NCBI RefSeq assembly: GCF_019649055.1
Contig: NW_026570270.1
Location: 558,001-622,000, forward strand
Source: Paramacrobiotus metropolitanus
Lineage: Eukaryota; Tardigrada; Eutardigrada; Parachela; Macrobiotidae
Direction: 5' to 3'
DNA length: 64,000 bases
Below the pieces are notes generated by a model. The model had not been told where the DNA came from. It made no database searches and worked only from the letters and a program-made list of their open reading frames with translations. This document shows, piece by piece, positions 1 through 14,747 of this stretch (position 1 is its first letter; each line of letters starts with the position of its first letter). The position numbers and the translations under genes are program-made.

Positions 1-532
1 AAATCATCCTTCTTTGCAGTTTTTGTTAAAATCTTTCAAAATCGGTACGATAAGCGGGGTTTTCCCAAATTTTTGTTTTTTGAAATTATATTTCTACCCG
101 AAAATATTACCGCGAGTTACCGTGGGTAGTTTTCTCAGCAAATAGGAAACACCGTAGAGGCACATTCGCACAGCAAGTCGAGCAGGAACCCATTTATCCC
201 AAAAGTTTGCTCCTTTTCGGATTTGCCTTCTTTATGCGCTTCGTTCACGACTCTGACTTGCAAAGAATAATGGAAAATTTAATTTAATAAAAACTGGATC
301 ATAAATTGATTTAACACGATTGTTTATCAAATTAATATTAGGGCTTGGTAGTAATTCTGTTGCTGTTTTAATTTTCTATGCGTTATGGATAAAATATGAT
401 AAATAAAAATAAATATGGAAAATGAAAATTGATGTTTTTAATAAAAACTGAATTTTTCCGTACCTGTATCTTTATTTTCTGGTATCATTGTCAGTATTTT
501 TTTGCATTATGTTTTAATTCCGTTGGTTGCAG
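1..532. other. AT-rich intron or upstream sequence
   Basis: No coding exon could be supported here. The stretch is AT-rich and ends in a pyrimidine-rich tract and an AG at 531-532 that fits as the acceptor of the exon starting at 533. It is most simply the tail of an intron whose upstream exon lies outside the window. Confidence 0.5.
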
Positions 533-2039
533 GTAGGCACCACGTACAACCTCGAGTACATCTTTCTGCCAGCCCAAGTGGCCTCGCCCACCGTCGTCGA
601 CCAGCAGAACTTTCTCGACGGCCTGCTCAAGCAATCAGATCCCGAGGGCGGCCACCCGCTGCACCCCATCAGTCCGGCGCCGTCCTCGGCCAATTCCACC
701 CTGTCGGCCAGTCCCAGCACGTCCCGCCGGGACCGCACCCCGGACCCGGAGATGCTCCTGCCGCTCGCCCGCACCGTCACCGTGGATCTGCAGAGTCCGG
801 AGCGCAGTGGCAGTGCGGCCAGCACCTCGGACGGGAGTCTGGTGGGCAGTGAGGCGGCGGCCCCGCGGGCGGCCTCACGTAAACGACAGCGTGCAGTGAA
901 AAGTGCCGCCAGTGCGGAGACTCCGCTGGTCTCCATTATCAAGCCACCGGCGGGGGTGCCGGCGGAACCACCGGAGCCCAAGCGGATGCAGGTGTGGATG
1001 CCCAATAATAATGTGGCGGCCGCGGCGCGCAGTGTCTCCGGAGGCAGTGTCACGGAGCTTCGCGGGACGGTGGCTCCGGCGCAGGTGTTCGATAGCGGAT
1101 TCGGACCGGTGGTTAACGGTAAGAACGACATCTCCAGATGAATTTTGGATTGTTTTGGGCTTACTTGTGGGCGCTTCCTTACTGATTTATTTGATGAATA
1201 GGTGTTCCGGGAATTTTTAAATATTTTTTCGCATTATTATTTATTGCTCGGGTTTCTTGACTTTTGAGGCTGCTTTTTATTGTTTTTCTCTTTGGGATTG
1301 TGTGTAATGAATTTTTGTTTACATTCCGATGTAACACGATGTTTTAACTTTTTTATATTTTTTGGTTTCATTTTTGGTGGCGAATTTGTAAACGCCTCGT
1401 TGCTCAAACTTATTAGTCAAAAGTTTTTATTTATAAGAATTTATGCTTGATTATTTTAATGCGGGCATTGCTTGTTGAAGTTATCTTTTCTTCTTCCTTT
1501 TTTGGTTTAAATTTTGGTGGCTGATTTCAGAAACACCTCATTTCTTACTCCTTAAGCTACAAATGTATAAGAAGAATTTATGGCAGTTATTTGTTCATCA
1601 GAATGACTGAATTCATTTTTCTGTTTCGAGTACAGTATTAGTGGCTGCCGAGTGCAGTGGTTAGTTTTTGCATTGCTTTTAGTGTATAATTTGTATTTAT
1701 CTCTTTATGGCAGTGCTATTTTTCAAATCTTTTTTCATTTGAAGTCTGAGGTTGTTTCTCTAATTTTCCCCCCTTTTTCTCCAATTAGCTTCCATTATGA
1801 ACATCCCGGTGCCCACCGGTCTGCCGGCCTTGAAGCCGAAACGCGTCAGTCCGCGGCGTGTACAGTCCGTCCCGGCGCAGCAGATGGCCACGGCCCCGGA
1901 TCCCGGTCGGCGTTGGACCATCACATCGCGCCAGCTGGCCCTCATGTCGCAGCTGGTGCAGGGCCACCGCAAAGTCACCATCACCTTCGAGGACGAGCAC
2001 GGCAACTCGCAGACCGTGTGCGTGGAGAATCGTGCCTGA
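533..2039 (+). CDS. 3' end of an unknown Ser/Pro-rich, probably nuclear protein (two last exons)
   Basis: Two exons are supported, 533-1118 and 1789-2039 (stop at 2037-2039). Exon one ends one base into a codon at a GTAAG donor and exon two starts with two bases after an ATTAG acceptor, so the frame is continuous. The 278 residues are rich in Ser, Pro and Ala, with basic patches (RKRQR, KPKRVSPRR) that could be nuclear localisation signals. The last 45 residues look more folded (QLALMSQLVQGHRKVTITFEDEHG). The exons are far more GC-rich than the flanks, which supports coding. I do not recognise the family. The 5' part is missing because the first exon seen begins at an acceptor and the gene starts left of the window. 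Confidence 0.6.
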
Positions 2040-3767
2040 ATCACTCATCACTGTTTGCTCAGTTTTTCGGACTCATCGGATCTTTCTCTCGCCTGTGATC
2101 CCGGCATGATCACGTCCTTGGAATATGGTTTTTTTTCGCGATTATCATGGATTGGCATGCGGTGTTTCTCGCGATTATGGAATGGGCTTTTCATTTAGTT
2201 TTATAGTTGAAATTGTTTTTATACGGCGATCGTTGGACAGGACTTTGAAATAGTGTATCGCTCATATTATCTGATCTCTACCGGAATGATAGATGCATTT
2301 TATACTAATTATAAGTTTTATCCTTTTCCTAAAGCGTTTCGGAAGATGCTGCTTGGGGAATGGATTTTGCAGCAGAAACTGGGAGTTTTAGCGCTTTAAG
2401 TTGTTGTTTCCGTATTTTTGGAGGACGCTTTTTTTATTTATCGCATATGCGACCGATTACACTTTTCAGGAATGGTGGTGATATATTGCATAAGCAACAA
2501 TAAAAGTTAGGAATAATTGTGGTGATATTTTCGTGCTGTTTAGTATCACACAAGTGACACAACCTTACGATTACCAAAATACTTAAAATATTGACTGTGT
2601 TGTAATTCTTTAGAGTCAACCAGTAATTATTACCTTACTTACTGTGTGTCAATAATTATTACCTTATTTACTGTGCGTATTAATTAATGCTTATTATTGT
2701 CCATATTTTGGCGGAAATTTAAATGCCTCGTATTAATTAAATCTTTTGACTTGACAAGCAGCTGATTTAATTTCTGTATCACAAATACAATGCCAATGGG
2801 AATTAAACTTTTAATAATAAGTGTCACATACGAGCACACACTGAGTACTAAATCAAAATTCATAATACAAACTATCCTTCACAAAACACAATGTACACAA
2901 TACATACATTATTTTTAAATGCAAGAGTTTTACTCGTTTTTTCCAAGCAATTTCTGATTGTGAGAATTTAAAGAGCGAATTGAGCCATATCCCGATAAAT
3001 TTCCCAAAACGAGTCACAAGTTTTGCCCGTGCACATATCTGTAGTACTCTGTAGTAATTCTCGATCGATCAATATCAATTATGATATTTCATTACATACA
3101 AATTTTACACATGAATGCATTAAGATACAATTTTGTAATACTGGAATTATTTGTTAGTAAGAGAATTGTTTTAATATGGAAATTATCAGCACCTTGCTAG
3201 CAGTGTTTCGATGACGTACCGCAAAAGAAAAAAATATCACAGAATAAAAAATATCAAAAAAAAAATTAAATTACATCATTTACTGTACCAGTATAAAATA
3301 CAACAAGGAATGCACATCTGCACACAACAGGTGAATATAGCCCACCTAATTGAGAACCCTCGCATTCCGATTCGCAGTGCCGAGAACCGGAAGTAGTGCA
3401 CATAAAATATAGCTACTTGTACTGTAAGTAAAATGAAAGCCTCTCACTGGTCAGTGCAATAAACTATTCCCGCATTCTGATGTTTTAATGTCTTGTTCAG
3501 GTTGTGCTCTCTGGTTTCTGGAATACCGAATGTTCACTGCAAATTTTCAATACATATTTACGTGGAAAAAACAAAAAGTTATTAGATTGAACCAATTCCA
3601 TCAGCTTTATTTTCGCTGCAATTTTTCCGTTTTACCAGCGATAGTTTATACCCATCAGCGTTACGGTCCATTATCCGCGCTGCCGGATGCCAGGACAACA
3701 ATCCGAATTACAGGATTGAAAGAATAAAACTCCCACAGAATTTACAAAAACAATTTCTCACCATATC
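2040..3767. other. Intergenic between convergent genes
   Basis: AT-rich DNA between the stop of the Ser/Pro-rich gene and the stop of TMEM186, which is on the other strand. It must hold both 3' UTRs. Only short open frames without splice or homology support are present. Confidence 0.5.
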
Positions 3768-5412
3768 TCACGATTTTTGTGACCGCTGTATTTTTGGCTT
3801 TATTCTACTGGCCGGCTCTTTGATTTCCACTTCAACTGGTGGTTGCGCCGGTATCGTCGGTTTTTCTGCGTTGCGCTGCATCTTATCCAGCGCTGCCGCG
3901 GCCTCCGTGAAGTAGGTCATGGTGTCTGCGCCGAACACCCTGTTAAAAGCCTCCCCATCCAGGATCCCCCCGAAGCGCGTACACAGCGTGTAGTAGTCCT
4001 TCGGATCCGATAATCGGGGCACGTGCGTGTAGAAGCGTCCCGGGGCCAGATGGCCCAACGGGGTGATGTCTGAGATGGGAAAGACGACGTTGTTCCGCTG
4101 TCCCCAGAACGTCAGATGGGAGATGAGCACCTACAACATCACACATTTATAAAATCAGAAAATTCACATGCAACTATTAATTCCAGAAGTTGCACAGATG
4201 ACAGAAACCGGCTATTCGCCTATTCCCATTTGACACTGAACCCACAAAATATTTCATATTGTAAAATTAATATTAATGAAAGGGAAAATTAAAAAGTGCT
4301 GTACTCGAGTTTACATACAATTCATGCAGTAAAAACAGCGGCAAGCAAATCTCGTTATAAAATTTAAAATAACGGGAAAACCCACAAAGACAAAGCATTC
4401 ATAAAATCAGAATGACAATTCACATGGTAATTTTAGAAGCTTCACAGATGGCCGAGCAAGCTACTACAATTTGCAAAATAGTTGAATTTCTGAATATTTA
4501 AGGGAAATTATAAAAAAATTCGGAAGGGAGAATTTAGGAAGTACTCCCGTTTATAAACAAGTACAATTTATTATTCGGGTAGTAATTGTAATTTGTAGCA
4601 TTATAGGGAGATCAGAGCATACTTAATCAATTAAAATAGCTGCCAAATTGTTCATAAAATCAGCAAAAACATTCACATGTTAATTTCAAGAAGCGAGCTG
4701 ACCGAACCAGCTAAAAAATCAACGTAAAACATATCCATTGTGAAAATGCAGAATAAATACAAAAATTCGCAACTATAGGATTTAAAAATAATTCGGAAAC
4801 TCAAAGCTGAAACAAAAAATAACAATATTTTCAGAATAGTCTCATGTCAGACGATAATATCTGTTCGATTCAACAGTGCGAGTACGTAGGCAAAAAGGAC
4901 AACCCATTCACCACCCGCCCACCGGGCGGTCGGCCATTACGCACCTTATCCTTAGCCTCATTGATGTACATGCGCCCGATCCAGCGCTGGAACGCGATGG
5001 TCGTGATGAGCAGGAACGCGAAGGCCATCACATTGCCCATCATCATGATCGGCACCGCGATTGGCGAGAGCTCAAGCCCCGCGATGGCGGCGGCGATAAC
5101 GCCGCCGGTGAGGAGCGTGGCGCCGACGGTCTGGTAGAGTTTCATGCGCTGCAGGGCGCGGACGTGCACGATGAAGGGGAAGTGGTAGAAGGGCGTGAAG
5201 AGGCCGTACTTCTTGGTGTTTAGGGGCGCCCGGATATCCATCTTGGAATGGCCCGCGTACTGGCCGCCGGCCACCAGACGCCAGTCGCGGCCCTTCGCGC
5301 CGAACGGCGATCCCCCACGGGGTTCATGCGGCGGGGTGAAGATGCAGCGGCGAAAAAACAGGCGGCTGGGAAGGCGCGATGGCAGGGAGAGGAAAATGAG
5401 AGAGGGGCGCAT
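3768..5412 (-). CDS. TMEM186: TMEM186-like mitochondrial membrane protein
   Basis: Two exons on the minus strand: 5412-4945 (ATG at 5412) and 4130-3768, joined in phase 0 at a GTGCGT donor and a GTAG acceptor. The 276-residue product has a basic N-terminus like a mitochondrial targeting sequence, the family signature RMKLYQT before two hydrophobic segments (about residues 110-150), and after them MYINEA, then HLTFWG and GGILDGEAFNRVFG. These match the TMEM186 family, an inner-membrane factor in complex I assembly (MCIA complex). The exon junction falls between NEAKDK and VLISHLTFWG, as expected from the family. An in-frame GTG lies 6 codons upstream, but ATG 5412 is preferred. The C-terminal tail is longer and more charged than in vertebrates. 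Confidence 0.85.
4131..4944 (-). repeat. Three diverged ~250-bp tandem repeats in the TMEM186 intron
   Basis: The intron has three related blocks beginning near 4152, 4402 and 4655. Each opens with a variant of AAAATCAG then ATTCACATG, followed by AGAAG, then CACAGATG or CTGACCGA. The spacing of about 250 bp suggests an old tandem duplication within the intron. Confidence 0.45.
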
Positions 5413-5430
5413 GGCCCACTGTCTTACCAC

Positions 5431-6055
5431 GGCAGGGAGTCGATACCCTCAAAACTGCTGCATAAAAGCTGAAAGGATCACGAAACGGAAAATTGTCGTA
5501 AATTCGCAGCCCGACCGAAACGATTGAAATGAACAGATGCTGTTCGACAGACAAGCCAGATTTATCAAGCAATTTCGTGATTCTATAGAAGTAAATTCAA
5601 ATAATCAAAACTGTCCAAAATATAATAATTACGAATCTGCGTCCCATGGAACTCTGAAAAAGAAACAAGAGAAACTCTACGGATATCAGCTGAACTGATA
5701 GGAATTAGAAGAATAAAACTATAAAAGTCAAAAAGTCAAACAAACTGTAAGCAAAAAACTGAAAACTGAAAAGTGCTTCATATGTTGCGCTTCTGATTTT
5801 CACAACAAACGCAAAGCCGTGCTCCAAGGTAAAGCAGGCACACTGCCAACACGGGCGGCAGCTGCGTATGCATCGGCGCATATACATATTTCGACATCGT
5901 CTGCTCAGCCAGTCAACTTTCCGATTTTTGTCAGGTTTTGACGTTTTGTGGAACAGTTTCAAGGATTCAGCCATTCCCTATAGTTTCTTAACTTGGATAA
6001 CAAATAATATCTGTGATCGATTGTCCAGTCTGGTATCATACAAGCGACAGCAGTT
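5431..6055. other. Divergent intergenic / bidirectional promoter region
   Basis: About 640 bp separate the start of TMEM186 (minus) and the start of DIMT1 (plus). No coding exon is evident. With divergent housekeeping genes on each side it probably serves as a shared promoter, but I see no clear TATA box. Confidence 0.4.
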
Positions 6056-9678
<3,623 letters not shown>

Positions 9679-10775
9679 GACTGCGATATACATGCGACCA
9701 GCGTCCAGAGACATTATTTGATTATTGTTAGTGTACTGATGGAAGCGTATAATATCAAAAATATAAAGAAATTATCGGGCGATTTGTGTTTTGCGGTGTG
9801 CCGATTAGAATAACCGACGATCTGTTCATTCGTACTGTACGGTTGTACTGCAGTCTGTAAAACTCGTGTGTGATGCGTCGTTGGCAATCGGCACTGCCTT
9901 CTTCCGAAGAAAACCATGCATAAATAAAAACTTGAATTAAGATTTATCTTCACAATTTAGTTTTAAAGGAGCTGCAATCGGCGCTGGGTTTTTCGAGAAC
10001 TTTTCGAACTGATTTGTGCTAAATCAGTGTTTTTACGGGTGGTACACCCACCGTTATTCCTGGCTTTTGCGGGATTAGCGTGCGGTCTTTGAGCGAGAAG
10101 GTCATAGGAGAGAGAAATCTCCCGGAAAAGGCACGCCTACTGGGAGTTTGCTTTTAGGCCTTAATAAAATTCTATAGGACTATTCTATAGGCCTTAATAA
10201 AATTCTAATTTTATGCAATTTAATTTTTCCCAGGCATATCGTATTATTATATAGTATAAATATACGATTATAAGAGGTAGATTTGTACTTCTGTGCATGT
10301 TCTATGTACAGTGTGCAACCGTGTTGAGAAGTTTTAATGTTTTTGTATTATTCGGTTTACATGTAGTACCTCGCTTCGCTTTTGTGCTAGAATTGTGTGA
10401 AATGTGAAGTGATACAGTATAGTATTATACTGAAAAGTGCAAGGAAAACGTTCAGGAGATTTCTGCGATATTCAACAACGCGTAACAAATGAACATGTTC
10501 GGTATTGGTAAATTTATTATGTATGTACAGAGTACAGGTAAATCCCAGATAAAGTCTGTGGGTACCAAATCCTGCATGAAGTTATTGTAAACAAAATTAC
10601 ATTAACTTTTTGTAATAAAGACCAGGAATTTCCAAAATATACAAAAATATTTATATAAATCTCATACACGAGTACAGTATATATAGATATAACTGCAATA
10701 TTGGTTTGGCGTATAGTTCAGTTTGGTGGCTTGTACAGCAACTCGCTGCTAGTGCCGCTAAAAAAACGTTTCCTT
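9679..10775. other. Convergent intergenic region (3' UTRs)
   Basis: It lies between the stops of DIMT1 (plus) and the first Ly6 gene (minus). AATAAA-type polyadenylation signals occur on the plus strand near 9923 and again as AATAAAATTC near 10160 and 10195; the latter two sit in a short duplicated segment. No coding sequence is seen. Confidence 0.45.
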
Positions 10776-12293
10776 TTATCGCAGAAATAGAAAAACCATG
10801 GGAAAGACAAGGAAGACGTGAGCCGCGTGGCGGTGTGTGACAACGGCCGTGTTGCAGAGGTTGGTCGAGCAGACGCAGACGGTGCCGGTGAAGGTGGACA
10901 CAGTGGTGCCGGACGCCGGATCGGGACTGTGGTCGACGGCATCCACCACCGTGTGGCATTTGTCGGCTTCGGCGGCATCCGTGTGGTTACGCAGCTGCGC
11001 CAGAGTGGCACATCCGCGCTCCATGATGCCTGTAAATACGCACGTATTACGGAAAAACTGTACTCAGTGGTCTTTATTATTTTATGAAATACCTTAGTTA
11101 AGATTTCGTGCTCTGCCGTAGTTGGTACATAAACTCAATCACTTAAGTTTATTCATCGATATTGACATTTTAGAAATTATACAAGTCACAATTCATAAAG
11201 ACAAAATTACATATATCTCGCATTATATCTATATAATAGTAATAGTACTGTGTATCACATCCGCCGTATATGTTGCATATACAAATATAGATATTTTGTA
11301 CTGCGCCTTTTCCTGTATTGCACTGACATGTGACCATCCTCCAGATCAGTTCTCGAAAAGGGATGAACGTAACGATGTTCGTACTACTTTGTAATTCAAA
11401 TAATAAGCAAATTGCCGGTTTTCATACGAGAAACAACTGAAACAGTTCGTACTGAAACAACAATGTACGACTACCATATTTACAGTTAATATAATAATTG
11501 TTATACTGGTTCAGATTCTTAAGCAACCGGGTTTGCCTAATTGCGGCTATGAAATAAATAACTTTACGGACAAATGCTTGTCTCTGTGAACTGAAAAGGG
11601 AAAAATGACGAATGTTATTTATGCTGGTTCGAGTTTTGCTTTTCTATCGGTTTCTGTTAACTATCATACCGCCGTGCAGTTTTGTAGGGTTATTTCATTC
11701 CCTTATAATTTACAAGTTACAGTACCTGGAATGGTGGTCCCGTCATCCGTTTCACTGCCTTCCAACTTGACGCACACGTCCTGATAGATCTCACAAAACT
11801 GCTCACTGATGTTGCCGCACTGCCCGGTACCCGGCATCGGCGTGCAAAAGAAGCACTTCAAGGCATTCGCTACAAACGTATGAATATTATACACCGCCGC
11901 ATTAGCTTATTTGCAGAATCATTTCTAATATAAGAAATCGACTTCGGACAAATTTTATAGCAGCTTTGGAAAGCGCTCATTAGTTTTATTTCTAATAAAA
12001 CAATTAGTTACGGATATAAGTTTTCTACATATTGTATGATCGTACACAGAGATTTTAGTAAAATACACTGTGTACAATTTTTTATCGTCAATTGTTCCAA
12101 GAGTACAGAAGTTACATAATAAGTATAACATACAATATGCACATGTGTACGTATAGAAGGACTGATATTACGGTTAGTAGCGACGCTTGGGGAAAATTAA
12201 TTAGAACGAAAAAACAAAACGTTTCTTACAGTTTGAAACTGCAGCGATAATTATAGTTGCAATGACATAAAGGAATATCCTCGGTAGTTTCAT
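10776..12293 (-). CDS. Ly6/uPAR-type three-finger protein, likely GPI-anchored (copy A)
   Basis: Three minus-strand exons: 12293-12230 (ATG at 12293, signal peptide), 11869-11726 and 11029-10776, with continuous phases (1 and 1) giving 153 residues. The N-terminus MKLPRIFLYVIATIII is a signal peptide. The mature domain opens with LKCFFC and ends with CVCSTNLCN, the typical Ly6/uPAR ending, with the internal cysteines expected of a three-finger fold. It closes with a strongly hydrophobic tail (HVFLVFPMVFLFLR), consistent with a GPI-anchor signal. The product would be an extracellular, membrane-tethered protein; its ligand cannot be read from sequence. The exon layout matches the second Ly6 gene at 26148-27360. 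Confidence 0.75.
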
Positions 12294-13546
12294 GATGCAG
12301 ATATGCAAATGCTGCAAAATGTCAGTTAATTCAATGCTCAATGGAAAAAACCATAATATTTAAAAAATTTATGACTGAAAATGATGGAATTCGGTCGAAC
12401 ACTGCTATGAAGTTGTACATATAGATATTTAGCATCCCGTTGTTGTGGAAAATAGCGGAAATAAAGGAAATGAAATGATCGTAGCGGCGCCGATGCACCA
12501 TTGGCGTTGGTGGTGACTTGTAAGTGATTCCGGTTTACTCCGACCCCGGTGACTGATAAGGAAGGAGTCAACATCGTTGTTTTCTCACGGAATTAGTGCT
12601 GACCAGCTGCAGCTCTTGTTGTTATGTATAAACGGCAGCCGTGTCTGTGCCGGCCGGATGACGCGCCTCCGTGATTTTGTTTTCATTTGGCCTAGATGAA
12701 TCAACGACGCTTTTATTTTTAGGAATTTTATCAAATCAATCTAATTTCACAATTTGCCGGTCGGCTGTTCCCAGTCAGCTGCAGTTTGGTCAGAAATGTA
12801 CGTAATGATATTATTTTTGGGAAAAAAATGAAACTTTTTTGTTCTGGCTATGGTAACAACAATACTATGACATTGTTTGATATACATATAAAATATAATT
12901 AAAGCATATACATAATTGTATACCGCATGAACAACCTAAGAATACTATATTTAATTATATGGAAGTAGTTAAATTGTACTCGCATTAAAAGTAACAAAAG
13001 TAATATGATCTGCTTAGTTTTTGCTGTGAACAGTAATCAACGTTGAACAACGATTTGAATTTCATTCATAAACATGTGAAAATGTTTTAGAAACTGCGCT
13101 TTATCCAATAGATGAGTAGTTGAGTACGTATACGTCGGGAAAACATTTGCTTTCATTTCCGGCTTAAAAATCAGAACCCAATGCAAGTACAGGGTAATAC
13201 ACCAAGCTGCAACCTTGTACAGTGGTACACAGTTGCTTTTTGTAATGCGGAAGTAATGACAGTATAATGTGAAGTTCTAGCAGCGAAATATGGATGTCCA
13301 CATTAAATTTTAATGTTACATGTGTTTAATCAATGGGATCGGATTCACACATAATTTGTCGTATTTTCACTAATTTTCTTATACCGTTAAGTTGTTAGGT
13401 ATTTTAGCACCAATTGTGATCGCTTTTGATTACTGCTCATTGTCATTTAATTTGGCAGTTATGTCCAAGCGCAGGCCACGTATAATAAATCACATGAAAA
13501 TTAATGTGTCAGTATCTTACATATATCATGCGTAAAACAAAACCAA
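12294..13546. other. Intergenic, AT-rich
   Basis: This is the left part of the 2.4-kb divergent gap between a Ly6 gene (minus) and ADAR (plus). A GC-richer patch at about 12480-12680 could be a promoter or 5' UTR. No supported exon. Confidence 0.35.
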
Positions 13547-13911
13547 ATTAAAGGACAACCCAAGTAAAAAAATTGAAAATACCAATCACAGCCGAATTTT
13601 CAAAGGAGTATATGTAGAACTAAAATGATTCACGGACACCGGTGGGCCGCGGTTTGAACGACAATTAAGCAATAGATTTTTTCGCCTTGCCACCTAGGAA
13701 GCTAAAAGAATTACATTTATATAAATATAATTTGTAAAATTATTGTTGTTTACTGTAGTTATTCGCACCAGCTTCTGTACTTATTGCATAATCGTTGTTC
13801 AAACCGCGGCCCACCGGTGTCCGTGAATCATTTTAGTTCTACATGTACTCCTTTGAAAATTCGGCTGTGATTGGTATTTTTTCAATTTTTATACTTGGGT
13901 AGTCCTTTAAT
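13547..13911. mobile_element. Foldback / MITE-like element with ~125-bp inverted repeats
   Basis: Positions 13547-13676 and 13780-13911 are near-perfect inverted copies. Both arms carry GGGCCGCGGTTTGAAC and CACGGACACCGGTG, and the outer ends read TTAAAGGAC and the reverse complement of TTAAAGGACT. The loop is about 105 bp and has no coding capacity. TTAA at both extremes would fit a TTAA-targeting (piggyBac-like) non-autonomous element, but TTAA is palindromic, so a target duplication cannot be separated from the repeat end. Confidence 0.75.
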
Positions 13912-14542
13912 GTTCTACAGCAGAACAGTAGAAATATTATTATAATCGTTTTATACATAAATGATAATTCTGCTCGTAGAAGTACTTATGCTTACAGCTT
14001 ACTTAACTTGCCGACGCCGAATTAAACACGAGGCTGTGGAGTGTGGAATGCGGTAAACACCGCAAATCTGGTTATTATTCAGTCGCTACACAAATTCTGT
14101 ACAATTTATATCATAAAAGTCAAATAAAGTTTTATTTCTCAATATGTACAAGGCGAGCTTCGCTAATAATAACAAATGACAAAGTGCAAAGTCAAACTAC
14201 AAAGTACCAATAACTGCAACGTACATAATTGGCGACCGCCCACCGGGGCGTCACTTCATTCATTTCTGGACCGTTCGGGTCAGCTGACTTATCTCACATG
14301 ACTGTCACAAGAGGCAATGCTGAGCCCGTTTCAGTTGCAAACTTACAAAAAAATTTCCTTTGTGACTCTGTCAATCATACGTCCATAAATTAATTTCGGT
14401 GGTATAACGCTATAACTGATATTGATATTCAGTTTTATTCTGGATCTGCGAAGCGACTTCTTTCCCTAACGGTTCGGCTTTTTATTTATGTCGGTTGTTA
14501 TTTATGTGTATGAATGTCGGTCTCATATCTATATTCGTCACG

Positions 14543-14598
14543 CAGTCGTGCAGCGATTTAAGGATCAAGCATTCAAGCGTATGCAGAGAACCCTGTGC
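14543..14598 (+). pseudogene. Decayed duplicate of part of the ADAR dsRBD exon
   Basis: A stretch of about 55 bp (CGTGCAGCGATTTAAGGATC onward to AGAACCCTGTG) closely resembles ADAR exon 1 at about 15021-15066 (GTGCAGCGATTAAAGGATC to AGAACCCCGTG). It differs by point changes and a few inserted bases. It lies about 480 bp upstream of its source in the same orientation. The surrounding frame does not continue as a dsRBD, so this is a partial, non-functional duplication. Confidence 0.6.
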
Positions 14599-14747
14599 CT
14601 GCATTCAGGATTAAAACCCCTGGCTTCCCATAAAAACCGCTGGAATTTCTTCCTGGACACTATAGTGTCGCACTGCTTTAGAATGTAGTCACTGCTGAAA
14701 GTGTTGAATACTGAGACGTCGCACCATTATAATCTGGACGCTCGATC

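Noticed and set aside
514-1131. Long minus-strand open frame opposite the first exon
   Set aside because: The plus-strand frame has matching splice sites and joins in phase to the next exon. The minus-strand frame is a shadow of a GC-rich exon.
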